Below, in pieces: positions 17,990 to 26,419 of a DNA stretch of 64,000 nt. The translations under genes were made by a program, and so were the position numbers. This DNA comes from Clostridioides difficile (GTDB taxonomy: Bacteria; Bacillota; Clostridia; Peptostreptococcales; Peptostreptococcaceae). The notes under the pieces are model-generated. The model saw nothing but the letters and a program-made list of their open reading frames with translations. It was not told the origin of the DNA and did not search any database. Position 1 is the stretch's first letter; each line of letters begins with the position of its first letter. Location: assembly GCA_012955965.1 (NCBI GenBank), contig JABBZI010000002.1, positions 124,001 to 188,000 of the forward strand, in the 5' to 3' direction.

Positions 17990-19186
17990 ATGAATTATTC
18001 AAACAGAGTTAGTGCAATGCAGGCCTCTCCAATCAGAAAACTTGTTCCATTTGCACAAGCAGCAAAAGATAGAGGAATCAAAGTATATCACTTAAACATA
18101 GGACAACCAGATATAAAAACTCCTAAAGGGTTTTTTGATGCTGTTAAAAACTTTGATAGTGAAGTCTTAGAATATGCTACATCAGAAGGTATTCCAGAAT
18201 TATTAGAAGCACTTCAAAATTATTATAAAACTTATGATATGCATTTTGAAAAAGATGAATTACTAGTAACTAATGGCGGTAGTGAAGCTTTACTTTTCAC
18301 TATGATGGCAGTTTGTGACCCAGGGGATAATTTATTAGTTCCAGAACCATTCTATACTAACTACAATGGATTTGGTCAATGTGTAAACGTAGAAGTTAAT
18401 GCTGTTACAACAAAAGCAGAAAACGGTTTCCACCTTCCATCTAAAGAAGAAATAATGTCTAAGGTAGATGATAAAACTAAAGCTATAATTCTTTCTAATC
18501 CAGGAAATCCAACTGGTGCAATCTATACAAAAGAAGAACTTAATATCCTAGCTGAAATAGCTAAAGAAAAAGATTTATGGATAATAGCAGATGAAGTTTA
18601 TAGAGAATTTGTTTATGATGGACTTGAGTACACAAGCTGTGGCAACTTAGAAGGTGTACAAGATAGAGTTATCATAATAGACAGTGTTTCTAAAAGATAC
18701 AGTGCTTGTGGTGCTAGAATTGGTTCTATCGCTTGTAAAAATAAAGGTCTTATTGCTCAAATACTTAAATTATGTCAAGGAAGACTTTGTGTTCCTACAT
18801 TAGAGCAAATAGGAGCTGTTGAATTATACAAAACTCCAGTTTCTTATTTCAAAGAAGTTAATGAAGAATACAAAAAAAGAAGAGATGTATTATACAACGA
18901 ATTAATGAAAGTTGATGGCGTTATATGTAAAAAACCAACTGGTGCTTTCTATATAGTTGCTAAATTACCAGTTGAAAATGCAGAAGATTTCACAATCTGG
19001 ATGTTAAAAGAATTCAACAAAAACAATGAAACAGTTATGGTTTGCCCTGCTGAAGGATTCTATGCTACTCCAGGTTTAGGACGTGACGAAATAAGATTAG
19101 CTTACATCCTAAATGAAACTGACCTTCATAGAGCTGCTACATTATTAAAAGAAGGTTTAGAGCAATATGTAGCTTTACACAAATAA
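17990..19186 (+). CDS. PLP-dependent class I aminotransferase (aspartate aminotransferase-like)
   Basis: A 398-residue fold-type I enzyme. Seen are YHLNIGQPDIKTP near the N-terminus, NGGSEALLF for phosphate contact, LSNPGNPTGAIY (substrate and cofactor Asn), IIADEVYREFVYDG (PLP-ring Asp and Tyr), SVSKRYSACGARIG with the Schiff-base Lys near residue 234, and IRLAYI with the carboxylate-binding Arg. It should move amino groups between an amino acid and 2-oxoglutarate; substrate specificity cannot be read from sequence alone. GGGGG precedes the ATG by 7 bases. Single gene with its own terminator. Confidence 0.85.
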   Translation: MNYSNRVSAMQASPIRKLVPFAQAAKDRGIKVYHLNIGQPDIKTPKGFFDAVKNFDSEVLEYATSEGIPELLEALQNYYKTYDMHFEKDELLVTNGGSEALLFTMMAVCDPGDNLLVPEPFYTNYNGFGQCVNVEVNAVTTKAENGFHLPSKEEIMSKVDDKTKAIILSNPGNPTGAIYTKEELNILAEIAKEKDLWIIADEVYREFVYDGLEYTSCGNLEGVQDRVIIIDSVSKRYSACGARIGSIACKNKGLIAQILKLCQGRLCVPTLEQIGAVELYKTPVSYFKEVNEEYKKRRDVLYNELMKVDGVICKKPTGAFYIVAKLPVENAEDFTIWMLKEFNKNNETVMVCPAEGFYATPGLGRDEIRLAYILNETDLHRAATLLKEGLEQYVALHK

Positions 19187-19223
19187 ATTCTTGAAATATT
19201 AATTTATATAAATTTAATGATAT

Positions 19224-19269
19224 AAAAATATCCCCTTTTCAGATATTATTTGAATAGGGGATATTTTTT
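19224..19269. terminator. Bidirectional terminator between aminotransferase and MarR gene
   Basis: AAAATATCCCC (ending 19235) pairs with GGGGATATTTTT (19257-19268) around a 21-base loop. The A-rich left and T-rich right flanks suit both convergent genes. Confidence 0.8.
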
Positions 19270-19722
19270 CTATTTAAATTCTTCTTTATTTAATATATAT
19301 TGAAGAGTATTTATTGCCTCTAAATACTTTCTTCTATCTTCTTCAGTCAATTTAGAAAGCTTTTCTCCTAGGCCATCACTTAACTTATCCATAAAGTCAG
19401 AAGCTATTTTACCCCCTTCTTCAGTAATGTCAATTAGATATTTTCTTCTATCAACTAAATCTCTTTCTCTTGTTACATATTTCTTGTCAGTTAAATCATC
19501 AACCATACTAGTTAAACTGCCTTTTTCTATATTTAACTTAGAGCATAAATCAGTCATACTTATTACTCCATAATTTTTTATAAATACTAATGCTCTTAAT
19601 TGTGTTTTATTTACATTATAGTCTGGTGCAAATTTTTTTAGGTCTTCTAAGTATAGGCTAGAATAAATCTTAGGAAATGTTTTTACTAGAAAACTTATGG
19701 TATCTTTTACTACATAGTTCAT
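19270..19722 (-). CDS. MarR-family transcriptional regulator
   Basis: A 150-residue winged-helix protein. ISMTDLCSKLNIEKGSLTSMVDDLTDKKYVTRERDLVDRRKYLIDITEEG (about 55-104) carries the helix-turn-helix and the wing with the conserved DRR. It likely binds DNA as a dimer and responds to a small molecule. No transporter or enzyme is adjacent in the same operon; the nearest gene downstream is the convergent aminotransferase, so the target is unknown. GAGGTG precedes the ATG. Confidence 0.85.
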   Translation of the reverse strand: MNYVVKDTISFLVKTFPKIYSSLYLEDLKKFAPDYNVNKTQLRALVFIKNYGVISMTDLCSKLNIEKGSLTSMVDDLTDKKYVTRERDLVDRRKYLIDITEEGGKIASDFMDKLSDGLGEKLSKLTEEDRRKYLEAINTLQYILNKEEFK

Positions 19723-19916
19723 ACAATCACCTCGGTTGTTTTAAAATTTATTAAATTATCTAAATAACTTTATTTCAGTTTACATTAAAAATATTGCAAG
19801 TACAATAGTTTTTACTGAATGTTTAAATTTAATTAGTAATCTTATCATTTCATTTAATTTTATTTATATTATTCTTATTAAACACTATTTATGTAGCTAT
19901 TTTTTTGAATTCATGG

Positions 19917-20011
19917 TATAGTAAATAAGGAAGAACTCTTCATAGCGATGAAGAGCAGACGCTAGCCCATTAAAATGGCTATCTTATTTATAAATAAGAT
20001 AGCCATTTTTG
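19917..20011 (+). ncRNA. Candidate small structured RNA with intrinsic terminator
   Basis: The segment between marR and purB holds ordered hairpins. A -10-like TATAGT (19917-19922) precedes a stem CTCTTCA-TAGCGA-TGAAGAG (19936-19955), then TAGCC...GGCTA (about 19963-19981), then a perfect 14-bp terminator stem (19977-19990 with 19991-20004) followed by ATTTTT. The second and third hairpins share bases, as in attenuators. No -35 of quality and no ORF are seen. It could instead be a minus-strand feature or just the purB terminator with extra repeats. Confidence 0.4.
19977..20010. terminator. Terminator of purB (and of the candidate small RNA)
   Basis: A perfect palindrome of two 14-base arms (GGCTATCTTATTTA and its complement) has T-rich tails on both strands. 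It lies 24 bases after the purB stop. Confidence 0.85.
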
Positions 20012-20033
20012 ATTATATTTTATCTGTATACTT

Positions 20034-21479
20034 CTATACTCTTAAATCCACATCTACTTTTCCTAAGTCTTCTTTATAATCTTTTATAGCTGGTTCTACA
20101 ACTTCATTTGCGAACTCTACAACTTGTTCTGGTGCTCTACCTATAAAGTTTTTTGGATCCATTATAGATAATATTTCTTCTTTGCTCATTTTAAATGAAT
20201 CATCATTCATTATAAGCTCAATTAGATTATTATCCTTACCTTCATGTTTAACTCTATATGCAGCTTTCATAGAATATTCTCTTATTATCTCATGTAATTC
20301 CTGTCTATCTCCACCTCTTTTTACAGCTTCCATAAGTATTGTTTCAGTAGCCATAAAAGGAAGTTCCTCATTTACACGTTTACTTATCATGTTCTCATAT
20401 ACTACTAAACCATCAGTTACATTTATACCTATTTCAAGGATTGCATCTGCTGCCATAAAAGCTTGAGGTATAGCCAATCTCTTATTAGCTGAATCATCTA
20501 ATGTTCTCTCTAGCCATTGAGTAGCTTGTACCATTGCAGGACTTAAAGACTCAGAGATTATATACTTAGATAAAGATGCTATTCTCTCACTTCTCATTGG
20601 GTTTCTCTTATAAGCCATTGCTGATGAACCTATTTGATTCTTTTCAAATGGCTCTTCTAATTCTTTTAAGCTTTGTAAAAGTCTTATATCATTAGTCATT
20701 TTATGCATACTTTGAGCTATTCCTGATAGTATACTTATCACTTGATAATCTAATTTTCTAGTATATGTTTGTCCACTTACTGCATAAGAAGAATTATATC
20801 CCATCTTTTTACAGATTTTCTTATCTAATTCTTTTACTTTTTCATGGTCTCCTTCAAATAAGCTTAAAAAACTTGCTTGAGTACCAGTAGTTCCTTTAAC
20901 GCCTCTTAATTTCATATTATCTATTCTATAGTTCAAATCTTCCAAATCAAGTATTAGGTCTTGAGCCCATAAACAAGCTCTTTTACCTACTGTTGTAAGT
21001 TGTGCTGCTTGAAAGTGTGTAAACCCAAGAGCTGGCATATCCTTATACTTAAGTGCAAATTCTTTTAAATTATTTATTAAGTTTACAAGTTTTACTCTTA
21101 GAAGTTTTAAAGCTTCATTCATTTGTATAACATCAGTATTATCTCCAACATATGCAGATGTTGCTCCTAAATGTATTATTCCTTTGGCTTTTTCACATTG
21201 TAAACCATAGGCTTTTACATGAGACATCACATCATGTCTTACTTCTTTTTCTATTTTTCTAGCTTCATCAAAATTTATATTATCTATATTAGCTCTTAAC
21301 TCATCTAATTGTTCTTCAGTTATATTTATTCCTAACTCATGTTCACCTTCTGCAAGAGCAACCCATAGTCTTCTCCATGTAGAAAATTTAAATTGCGGAG
21401 AAAATATATAGCTCATATCTTTGCTACAATATCTATCTGTAAGTGGATTTGAGTACATAGTATATTTATTATCTATCAT
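20034..21479 (-). CDS. purB: Adenylosuccinate lyase
   Basis: A 481-residue fumarase/aspartase-superfamily enzyme. Catalytic regions are visible: HLGATSAYVGDN (about 102-113), TGTQASFLSLFEGD, and the signature GSSAMAYKRNPMRSERI (about 285-301) with the mobile-loop Ser. It splits SAICAR and adenylosuccinate, releasing fumarate, in purine synthesis. The form resembles the longer ADSL type also found in animals rather than the Bacillus 430-residue type. GGAAGG precedes the ATG. It is monocistronic with a clear promoter and no guanine riboswitch in its short leader. Confidence 0.95.
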   Translation of the reverse strand: MIDNKYTMYSNPLTDRYCSKDMSYIFSPQFKFSTWRRLWVALAEGEHELGINITEEQLDELRANIDNINFDEARKIEKEVRHDVMSHVKAYGLQCEKAKGIIHLGATSAYVGDNTDVIQMNEALKLLRVKLVNLINNLKEFALKYKDMPALGFTHFQAAQLTTVGKRACLWAQDLILDLEDLNYRIDNMKLRGVKGTTGTQASFLSLFEGDHEKVKELDKKICKKMGYNSSYAVSGQTYTRKLDYQVISILSGIAQSMHKMTNDIRLLQSLKELEEPFEKNQIGSSAMAYKRNPMRSERIASLSKYIISESLSPAMVQATQWLERTLDDSANKRLAIPQAFMAADAILEIGINVTDGLVVYENMISKRVNEELPFMATETILMEAVKRGGDRQELHEIIREYSMKAAYRVKHEGKDNNLIELIMNDDSFKMSKEEILSIMDPKNFIGRAPEQVVEFANEVVEPAIKDYKEDLGKVDVDLRV

Positions 21480-21543
21480 TATATTAGCACCTTCCTTAAA
21501 TCTTTTGTCATGTGATTATTGTGTACAAATTAGTACATAAATA

Positions 21544-21572
21544 ATTATATATAATTTTACGAACTATAACAA
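21544..21572 (-). promoter_or_regulatory. Predicted SigA promoter of purB
   Basis: Minus strand: TTGTTA (21567-21572), 17 bp, perfect TATAAT (21544-21549). It gives a leader of about 58 nt. Confidence 0.7.
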
Positions 21573-21622
21573 GACTTTTTTATTTTTTGTTCATATTTAT
21601 ATATAGTATTTTTTATTTATTA

Positions 21623-22531
21623 CTATTTTTTATTTATGTCCAAATTATCTTTTTCAATAAGATAATCCACTATTTCGCTATCGACAAAATTTAATACATA
21701 TTTATATCTAATTGCATAGTATTTGTCACTCCAACCAAGTTGATTTTTTACATCACTTTCATCTGCTCCAAGTCTTAAACTTATTGCTGCAAATGAATGT
21801 CTAAAGTCTCTTGCTGAATATTGAGAAAGTCCTGCTAAATCTAACGCTTTTTTGACTATAAGTCTGACATTTCTATCTGTTATAGAATTACTTTTTTGAG
21901 TAGTAAAAATAAAGTCATCATTAGGTATTATTACCTCAGGAAGCCCAGAATAATTCCTATAATCTTCTAAAAGTTTAAAGAAGTATGGATGTAACTTAAC
22001 TACTCTCTCTTTTCTTCCTTTTCCCAGTCTCACGTACGAGTTATCGTTTTCATCTACCATAAGGTCTTTCCACTTCAAGCTAACCAATTCATTTAATAAA
22101 CACCCAGTAGTAACTAGACAGACTATTATTACTCTATCTCTTATATTTAATTTTGGTAAAGTACCTATAAGCTTATTTATTTCTTGTATACTTAGGACAT
22201 CATCTTTTGTTTTTATTCTTGTTACTGTTGGTTTCTCCACATACCTAAACGGATTTATATCTATGTATCCTTCTTTCTTTAAGAAGTTATAAAAACTATG
22301 TAAATAACTATATATCTTTTCACAAGTTGATTTTGCATATTTGGTCTGTATATAGTCTACAAAATTTTTACAATCTTCTTTTGTCGCATAAATCAATTCT
22401 TTCCCTTTTAAGAACTCTTTAAACAGTATAACCTTTGATAAATAATCGTGTTTTGTATTTGGGTTTAATTTTGTAGAAAAAACATTAAAGGTTTCGTACT
22501 CATAATCATCTAGTATTTTTGTACTATACAT
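21623..22531 (-). CDS. Tyrosine recombinase/integrase-like protein with degenerate active site
   Basis: A 302-residue protein with a SAM-like N-terminal DNA-binding domain (about 20-95) and a C-terminal phage-integrase fold. Retained are the beta-hairpin Lys region GKGRKERVV, the second Arg in RDFRHSFA, LGWSD and the Tyr in RYKYV. Box I reads TGCLLNEL where active enzymes have TGLRxSEL, so the first catalytic Arg is Leu, and the HxxR His is Arg. It is therefore probably inactive as a classic recombinase or works differently. The start at 22531 follows AAAGGAG by 5 bases; an ATG at 22552 lies before that site. It is a lone gene between purB and uppP with no att-like repeats. Confidence 0.8.
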   Translation of the reverse strand: MYSTKILDDYEYETFNVFSTKLNPNTKHDYLSKVILFKEFLKGKELIYATKEDCKNFVDYIQTKYAKSTCEKIYSYLHSFYNFLKKEGYIDINPFRYVEKPTVTRIKTKDDVLSIQEINKLIGTLPKLNIRDRVIIVCLVTTGCLLNELVSLKWKDLMVDENDNSYVRLGKGRKERVVKLHPYFFKLLEDYRNYSGLPEVIIPNDDFIFTTQKSNSITDRNVRLIVKKALDLAGLSQYSARDFRHSFAAISLRLGADESDVKNQLGWSDKYYAIRYKYVLNFVDSEIVDYLIEKDNLDINKK

Positions 22532-22678
22532 AATAACTCCTTTCTTTCTCATAAAATAAAATAGTTATACTTTTACTATACCATATATTTCCCCTTCAAA
22601 TATACCCCTTATTCAATAGATGAGCTTTAACTTTACTTTGTTAAATTATGAAGGTTTTATGAAAATATCAATCTTTCA

Positions 22679-22707
22679 TTGTGCACTACACAGTACTATG
22701 GTATTAT
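22679..22707 (+). promoter_or_regulatory. uppP promoter with PadR-like operator in the spacer
   Basis: TTGTGC (22679-22684), a 17-bp spacer, TATTAT (22702-22707). The spacer contains ACACAGTACTATG, and the window 22687-22702 matches 14 of 16 bases of the padR operator (11325-11340, same strand reading). The AGTACT core is in the same position of the spacer in both promoters. Confidence 0.7.
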
Positions 22708-22787
22708 AAGTTAGTAAAAGGTGGCATTTTTTTGTTAATATATGAATAAAATATGCTACTATAAATTTGTATTGGAGGTATTTTGTT

Positions 22788-23612
22788 TTGGAAACATTTA
22801 GTTTACTTGAAGTTTTTAAGGCAGTCATTTTAGGAATAGTTCAAGGAATCACAGAATGGCTACCAGTAAGTAGTACAGGACATATGATATTAGTTGATGA
22901 GTTTATAAAATTGAATTTTTCAAATACATTTATAAGTACATTTTTGGTTGTGATTCAATTTGGTTCAATATTAGCAGTACTTGTTATATTTTTTAAAAAG
23001 CTAAACCCTTTTGATAGCTCAAAGAATATTAAACAGAAAAAAGAAACAGTTCGCTTATGGCTTAAGGTTATAATTGCAGTTATACCATCTGGAGTTATTG
23101 GAATACTTTTTGAAGATGATATAGATAGATTATTCTTCAATTCAACAGTAGTTGCTATTGCTCTTATTGTATATGGTATAATAATGATAGGACTTGAAAA
23201 GAGAAATAAAAGACCTAAGTATAAGGATTTTTCTCAAGTTACATATAAATTAGCTCTTTGTATAGGATTGTTTCAATGTTTAGCTCTTATACCAGGGACA
23301 TCTAGATCTGGTTCAACTATAATAGGTGCAGTATTACTTGGTGCTTCTAGATATGTAGCTGCAGAATTTTCATTCTTCTTAGCTATCCCTACAATGCTTG
23401 GAGCTAGTGCGTTAAAGCTTCTAAAAGCTGGATTTGGATTTAGTGGATTTGAATGGCTTATTTTAGGTGTTGGTTCTATAGTAGCATTTATTGTTTCAAT
23501 TGTAGTTATTAAATTCTTTATGGACTATATCAAAAAACATGACTTCAAAGTCTTTGGTTATTACAGAATAGTCTTGGGTATAATTGTTCTTGCTTATTTC
23601 TTTCTATTCTAA
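22788..23612 (+). CDS. uppP: Undecaprenyl-diphosphate phosphatase UppP (BacA)
   Basis: A 274-residue polytopic membrane enzyme with both family motifs: GIVQGITEWLPVSSTGHMIL (residues about 17-36, with catalytic Glu) and the PGTSRSGSTIIGAVLLGASR region (about 175-194). It dephosphorylates undecaprenyl pyrophosphate to recycle the lipid carrier for peptidoglycan and other wall polymers, and raised dosage gives bacitracin resistance. A TTG at 22788 is the likely start, 9 bases after TGGAGG; an earlier in-frame TTG at 22767 precedes the site. lepB follows 39 bases later. A PadR-like operator lies in its promoter. Confidence 0.95.
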   Translation: METFSLLEVFKAVILGIVQGITEWLPVSSTGHMILVDEFIKLNFSNTFISTFLVVIQFGSILAVLVIFFKKLNPFDSSKNIKQKKETVRLWLKVIIAVIPSGVIGILFEDDIDRLFFNSTVVAIALIVYGIIMIGLEKRNKRPKYKDFSQVTYKLALCIGLFQCLALIPGTSRSGSTIIGAVLLGASRYVAAEFSFFLAIPTMLGASALKLLKAGFGFSGFEWLILGVGSIVAFIVSIVVIKFFMDYIKKHDFKVFGYYRIVLGIIVLAYFFLF

Positions 23613-23651
23613 TGTATTCTAATTTAATAACAAATGATAAGGAGAAAAATT

Positions 23652-24182
23652 ATGAGTGTTAAAAAAGAAATATTTGATTGGGCTAAGTCAATAGCTATGG
23701 CTATTGTACTTGCATTTGTAATCCTACAATTTATAAGACCTTCTATTGTAAGTGGAGAATCAATGTATCCTACTTTAGACGATAAAGACTATCTAATTTT
23801 AAATAGAATATCATACAAGGTTGGTAAACCTGAGAAAGGCGATATTGTTGTTTTTAAAACCAATTTAGTTGATGGTGATACAGGAAAGAAAAAAGACTTA
23901 ATAAAAAGAGTTATAGCTACTGAAGGTGACAGTATAAAAATATCAAATTCTAAAGTATATGTAAATGGAAAGTTGTTAAGTGAACCATATATTCACAATA
24001 ATTATACTTCTGGAGATATAAATACAGTTGTTCCAAAAGGTAAACTATTTGCAATGGGAGATAATAGAGAAAATAGTAATGATAGTAGATTTCCTGATGT
24101 AGGTATGGTTGATGAGGATGAAATCCTTGGTAAGGTCATGGTAAGACTATTACCTCTTGATAATATTGGAAAAGTAGATTAG
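23652..24182 (+). CDS. lepB: Type I signal peptidase
   Basis: A 176-residue membrane serine protease with one N-terminal membrane anchor (about 10-30). The catalytic Ser is in SGESMYPTL (about 37-45) and the Lys in LIKRVIATEGD; the C-terminal box is GDNRENSNDSRFPDVG. It removes signal peptides from exported proteins on the outer membrane face. The ATG at 23652 is used, since AAGGAG lies 7 bases upstream and an ATG at 23634 precedes it. It is probably co-transcribed with uppP and ends at a strong hairpin. Confidence 0.93.
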   Translation: MSVKKEIFDWAKSIAMAIVLAFVILQFIRPSIVSGESMYPTLDDKDYLILNRISYKVGKPEKGDIVVFKTNLVDGDTGKKKDLIKRVIATEGDSIKISNSKVYVNGKLLSEPYIHNNYTSGDINTVVPKGKLFAMGDNRENSNDSRFPDVGMVDEDEILGKVMVRLLPLDNIGKVD

Positions 24183-24188
24183 AAAAAT

Positions 24189-24233
24189 AAGAGACTGAAT
24201 TGGTAAAATTTATTTTACACATCTCAGTCTCTT
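24189..24233 (+). terminator. Terminator of the uppP-lepB operon
   Basis: AAGAGACTGA (24189-24198) pairs with TCAGTCTCTT (24224-24233), followed by TTAATTT. The inner loop can form a further TAAAAT/ATTTTA pairing. Confidence 0.8.
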
Positions 24234-24265
24234 TTAATTTACTTATATAAAAACATATTTTTTTA

Positions 24266-26047
24266 CTAACTCTCTTTTGATTCTGTGATAATTCTTATTA
24301 TATCGCTTGCATCTTCATTAAAAGTCGTTACTATACTTAAATAATCAGTTGCTCTACTCATAGCTAAATAAACCTTATTTAAATCTCCTACAAAGTCATT
24401 TACTTGATAATCTTGTTCTGTATCATTTATGGTTTGATTATATAACATTTCTAACTCACATATTATCACTGCTTTGTATTCTAAGTTTTTTATAGAATAT
24501 ATATTTGCAATTGTAGTTCCTACCTTCTTACTTATATTTGTTAGATTGTCTTCCGCACATATATAAGGAATTTTTGCTTCTTCTAATGCTTTTTTTAGCA
24601 TGTATTGGAAATAAATAGTCTTTCCACTTTTTAATTTTTTCTTATTGTAAGGATATACAATAGCAACTTCAGAATAATCAAGACCCTTTTTACTTATTAG
24701 GTACTCAATTTCCCATATTACAGAACTTATTTGGTCATCAAGGTCACTTACCTTTATTATATCAACAGACTTGTTACCACTTCTAAGTGCTTCAGTATTA
24801 AAAAAAGTATTAAACTTTGTATTTGGCCTTAATTCATTAATATATGAGTTAGAATTATTTGAAAATTTATTTGAGAAATCTACAATCTCTTTTGCTTGTC
24901 TGTAGTTTTTGCTTAAAACAATTTTATCATCAAACTCTATATTATTATATAATGTTTTAAATATATTCAATCTATTAGAGATATTCAAAGAATTACAAGA
25001 ACACACATTAAATATGAATTTTGTTTTATATAAAAACTCTCTTATAAACTCTATCTCATAATCTAAAAAGCTTTCTGCTTCATCAATAAAAATAGCTTTG
25101 AACATATTTTTATTTTTTATAATGTTCTGTGCTTGTTTTACTAGATTATTAAAAGTTTTTTCATAATCATTTTTTAACATATTATAGTCTACAATTAAGT
25201 TGTATTTTTTAGCGAGTTTAAATATAAAAGAACTAAATGTATGGACTTCTAAATTATTATTATCTTTATACAATAGCTCTATCCTCTCTCGAAGCTCATT
25301 GCATAATTGCTTTGTATGTGTAAATATGATTAATTTATGATGTGGATATACTTTTGCTAGTTTTATAGCTCTTGAAAGCATAATTGATGTCTTTCCTATA
25401 CCAGAACCACCTTCAATAAGTGTATTTCCATATTTAATAGAAATAGCATCTTTAATTTGAATCTCTTCCATCATAGTTGCTGTATACTTATAGTCATCAT
25501 TATAAAAAGAAATCTTTTTAAATTTTTCATTTAGATGAAGTTTATCATTTATTATATAGTATTCTGAACATACATCTAATAAAAATAAATTTAAATTTAT
25601 TTCATCATTTTTTTCACTAAGATATTCATCTAGTGAACTTTTATTCATTATATCTTGAAGCTTATTCTTATCTATTATATTATTATTAACAAATTCTCCA
25701 AATTCATATGCTTCTTCTACTTCAACATATGGCATAATGTAAACGTAATTATAGCTTATATTTCTATTCTTTTGTCCCATTTTTAGTTTCAAAAGCTCAT
25801 ATTCCTCATTCATAACTTCAAGTAACTCTTCTTCCAAAATAAAAAATATATCTTCTGTTGTATCCATAAATTTTATAAATAAAATTTTTCCATCTTTAAC
25901 ATACAACAAATCAGTATTTATTCCTTTAAAAGGAGTAACTTTTGGCACTACTTTAACGTCCTCATTGATATCTTCGTAAAATAATTTCTCGAATTCCTTC
26001 AATTTTAGGGCGTCTAACTGAGAGTTTATATTTATGTATTGGCTCAC
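24266..26047 (-). CDS. Superfamily 1 (UvrD-like) helicase with uncharacterised N-terminal domain
   Basis: A 593-residue protein. Walker A is GGSGIGKTS (about 211-219), Walker B IFIDEAES (about 320-327), motif IV-like SKNYRQ, and a C-terminal motif near VYLAMSRATDYLSI in the position of motif VI. The first 190 residues lack helicase motifs; their start (EKLFYEDINEDVKVVPKVTPFKGINTDLLYVKDGKILFIKFMD) resembles a NERD-type nuclease-related domain but without clear catalytic residues. It could act in repair or defence against foreign DNA. Translation starts with GTG 8 bases after AAGGAGG. Monocistronic. Confidence 0.75.
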   Translation of the reverse strand: MSQYININSQLDALKLKEFEKLFYEDINEDVKVVPKVTPFKGINTDLLYVKDGKILFIKFMDTTEDIFFILEEELLEVMNEEYELLKLKMGQKNRNISYNYVYIMPYVEVEEAYEFGEFVNNNIIDKNKLQDIMNKSSLDEYLSEKNDEINLNLFLLDVCSEYYIINDKLHLNEKFKKISFYNDDYKYTATMMEEIQIKDAISIKYGNTLIEGGSGIGKTSIMLSRAIKLAKVYPHHKLIIFTHTKQLCNELRERIELLYKDNNNLEVHTFSSFIFKLAKKYNLIVDYNMLKNDYEKTFNNLVKQAQNIIKNKNMFKAIFIDEAESFLDYEIEFIREFLYKTKFIFNVCSCNSLNISNRLNIFKTLYNNIEFDDKIVLSKNYRQAKEIVDFSNKFSNNSNSYINELRPNTKFNTFFNTEALRSGNKSVDIIKVSDLDDQISSVIWEIEYLISKKGLDYSEVAIVYPYNKKKLKSGKTIYFQYMLKKALEEAKIPYICAEDNLTNISKKVGTTIANIYSIKNLEYKAVIICELEMLYNQTINDTEQDYQVNDFVGDLNKVYLAMSRATDYLSIVTTFNEDASDIIRIITESKES

Positions 26048-26419
26048 TTACATTACCTCCTTCTGTTATACTTAATTATACCATTTTGAACTATATTTTT
26101 ATATATACTTTTTATAGGCAAATTTAGTAAATAAATTCAAAATAAATACAAATAAATACAAAACTTTTAAAGAAACTTTGCAATAAATATAGATATTTAT
26201 TCTTATAAAATGTTTTATGTAAATAATAAATTTTATAATTAATTTTCAAAAAGATAAGTAAAATGTTTAAAACGGTAAATTTTGTCACCTAAGACATAAA
26301 AATTTAGTATTAAAAAAGTTAAAAACCTGCTAAAAAACTATTTCTTTTCTTAGCAGGTTTTATTTATAATCTTTGCATATAGCTACTATTATATTAAATT
26401 TTTTATTTTACCATACTAT
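26048..26419. other. Intergenic region with terminator of the GGDEF gene
   Basis: About 370 AT-rich bases. AAAACCTGCTAA (26322-26333) pairs with TTAGCAGGTTTT (26350-26361), a terminator for the GGDEF gene on the minus strand. The remainder presumably holds the helicase promoter; I found no clear box pair and no ORF. Confidence 0.6.

Noticed and set aside
20034-21479. PurB signature has Ala where many homologues have Pro (SSAMAYKRN)
   Set aside because: The general signature G-S-x-x-M-x-x-K-x-N is still met, so there is no sign of lost function.
21623-22531. The recombinase gene as the mark of an integrated mobile element
   Set aside because: No tRNA, flanking direct repeats, phage or conjugation genes are nearby; the neighbours are housekeeping genes.
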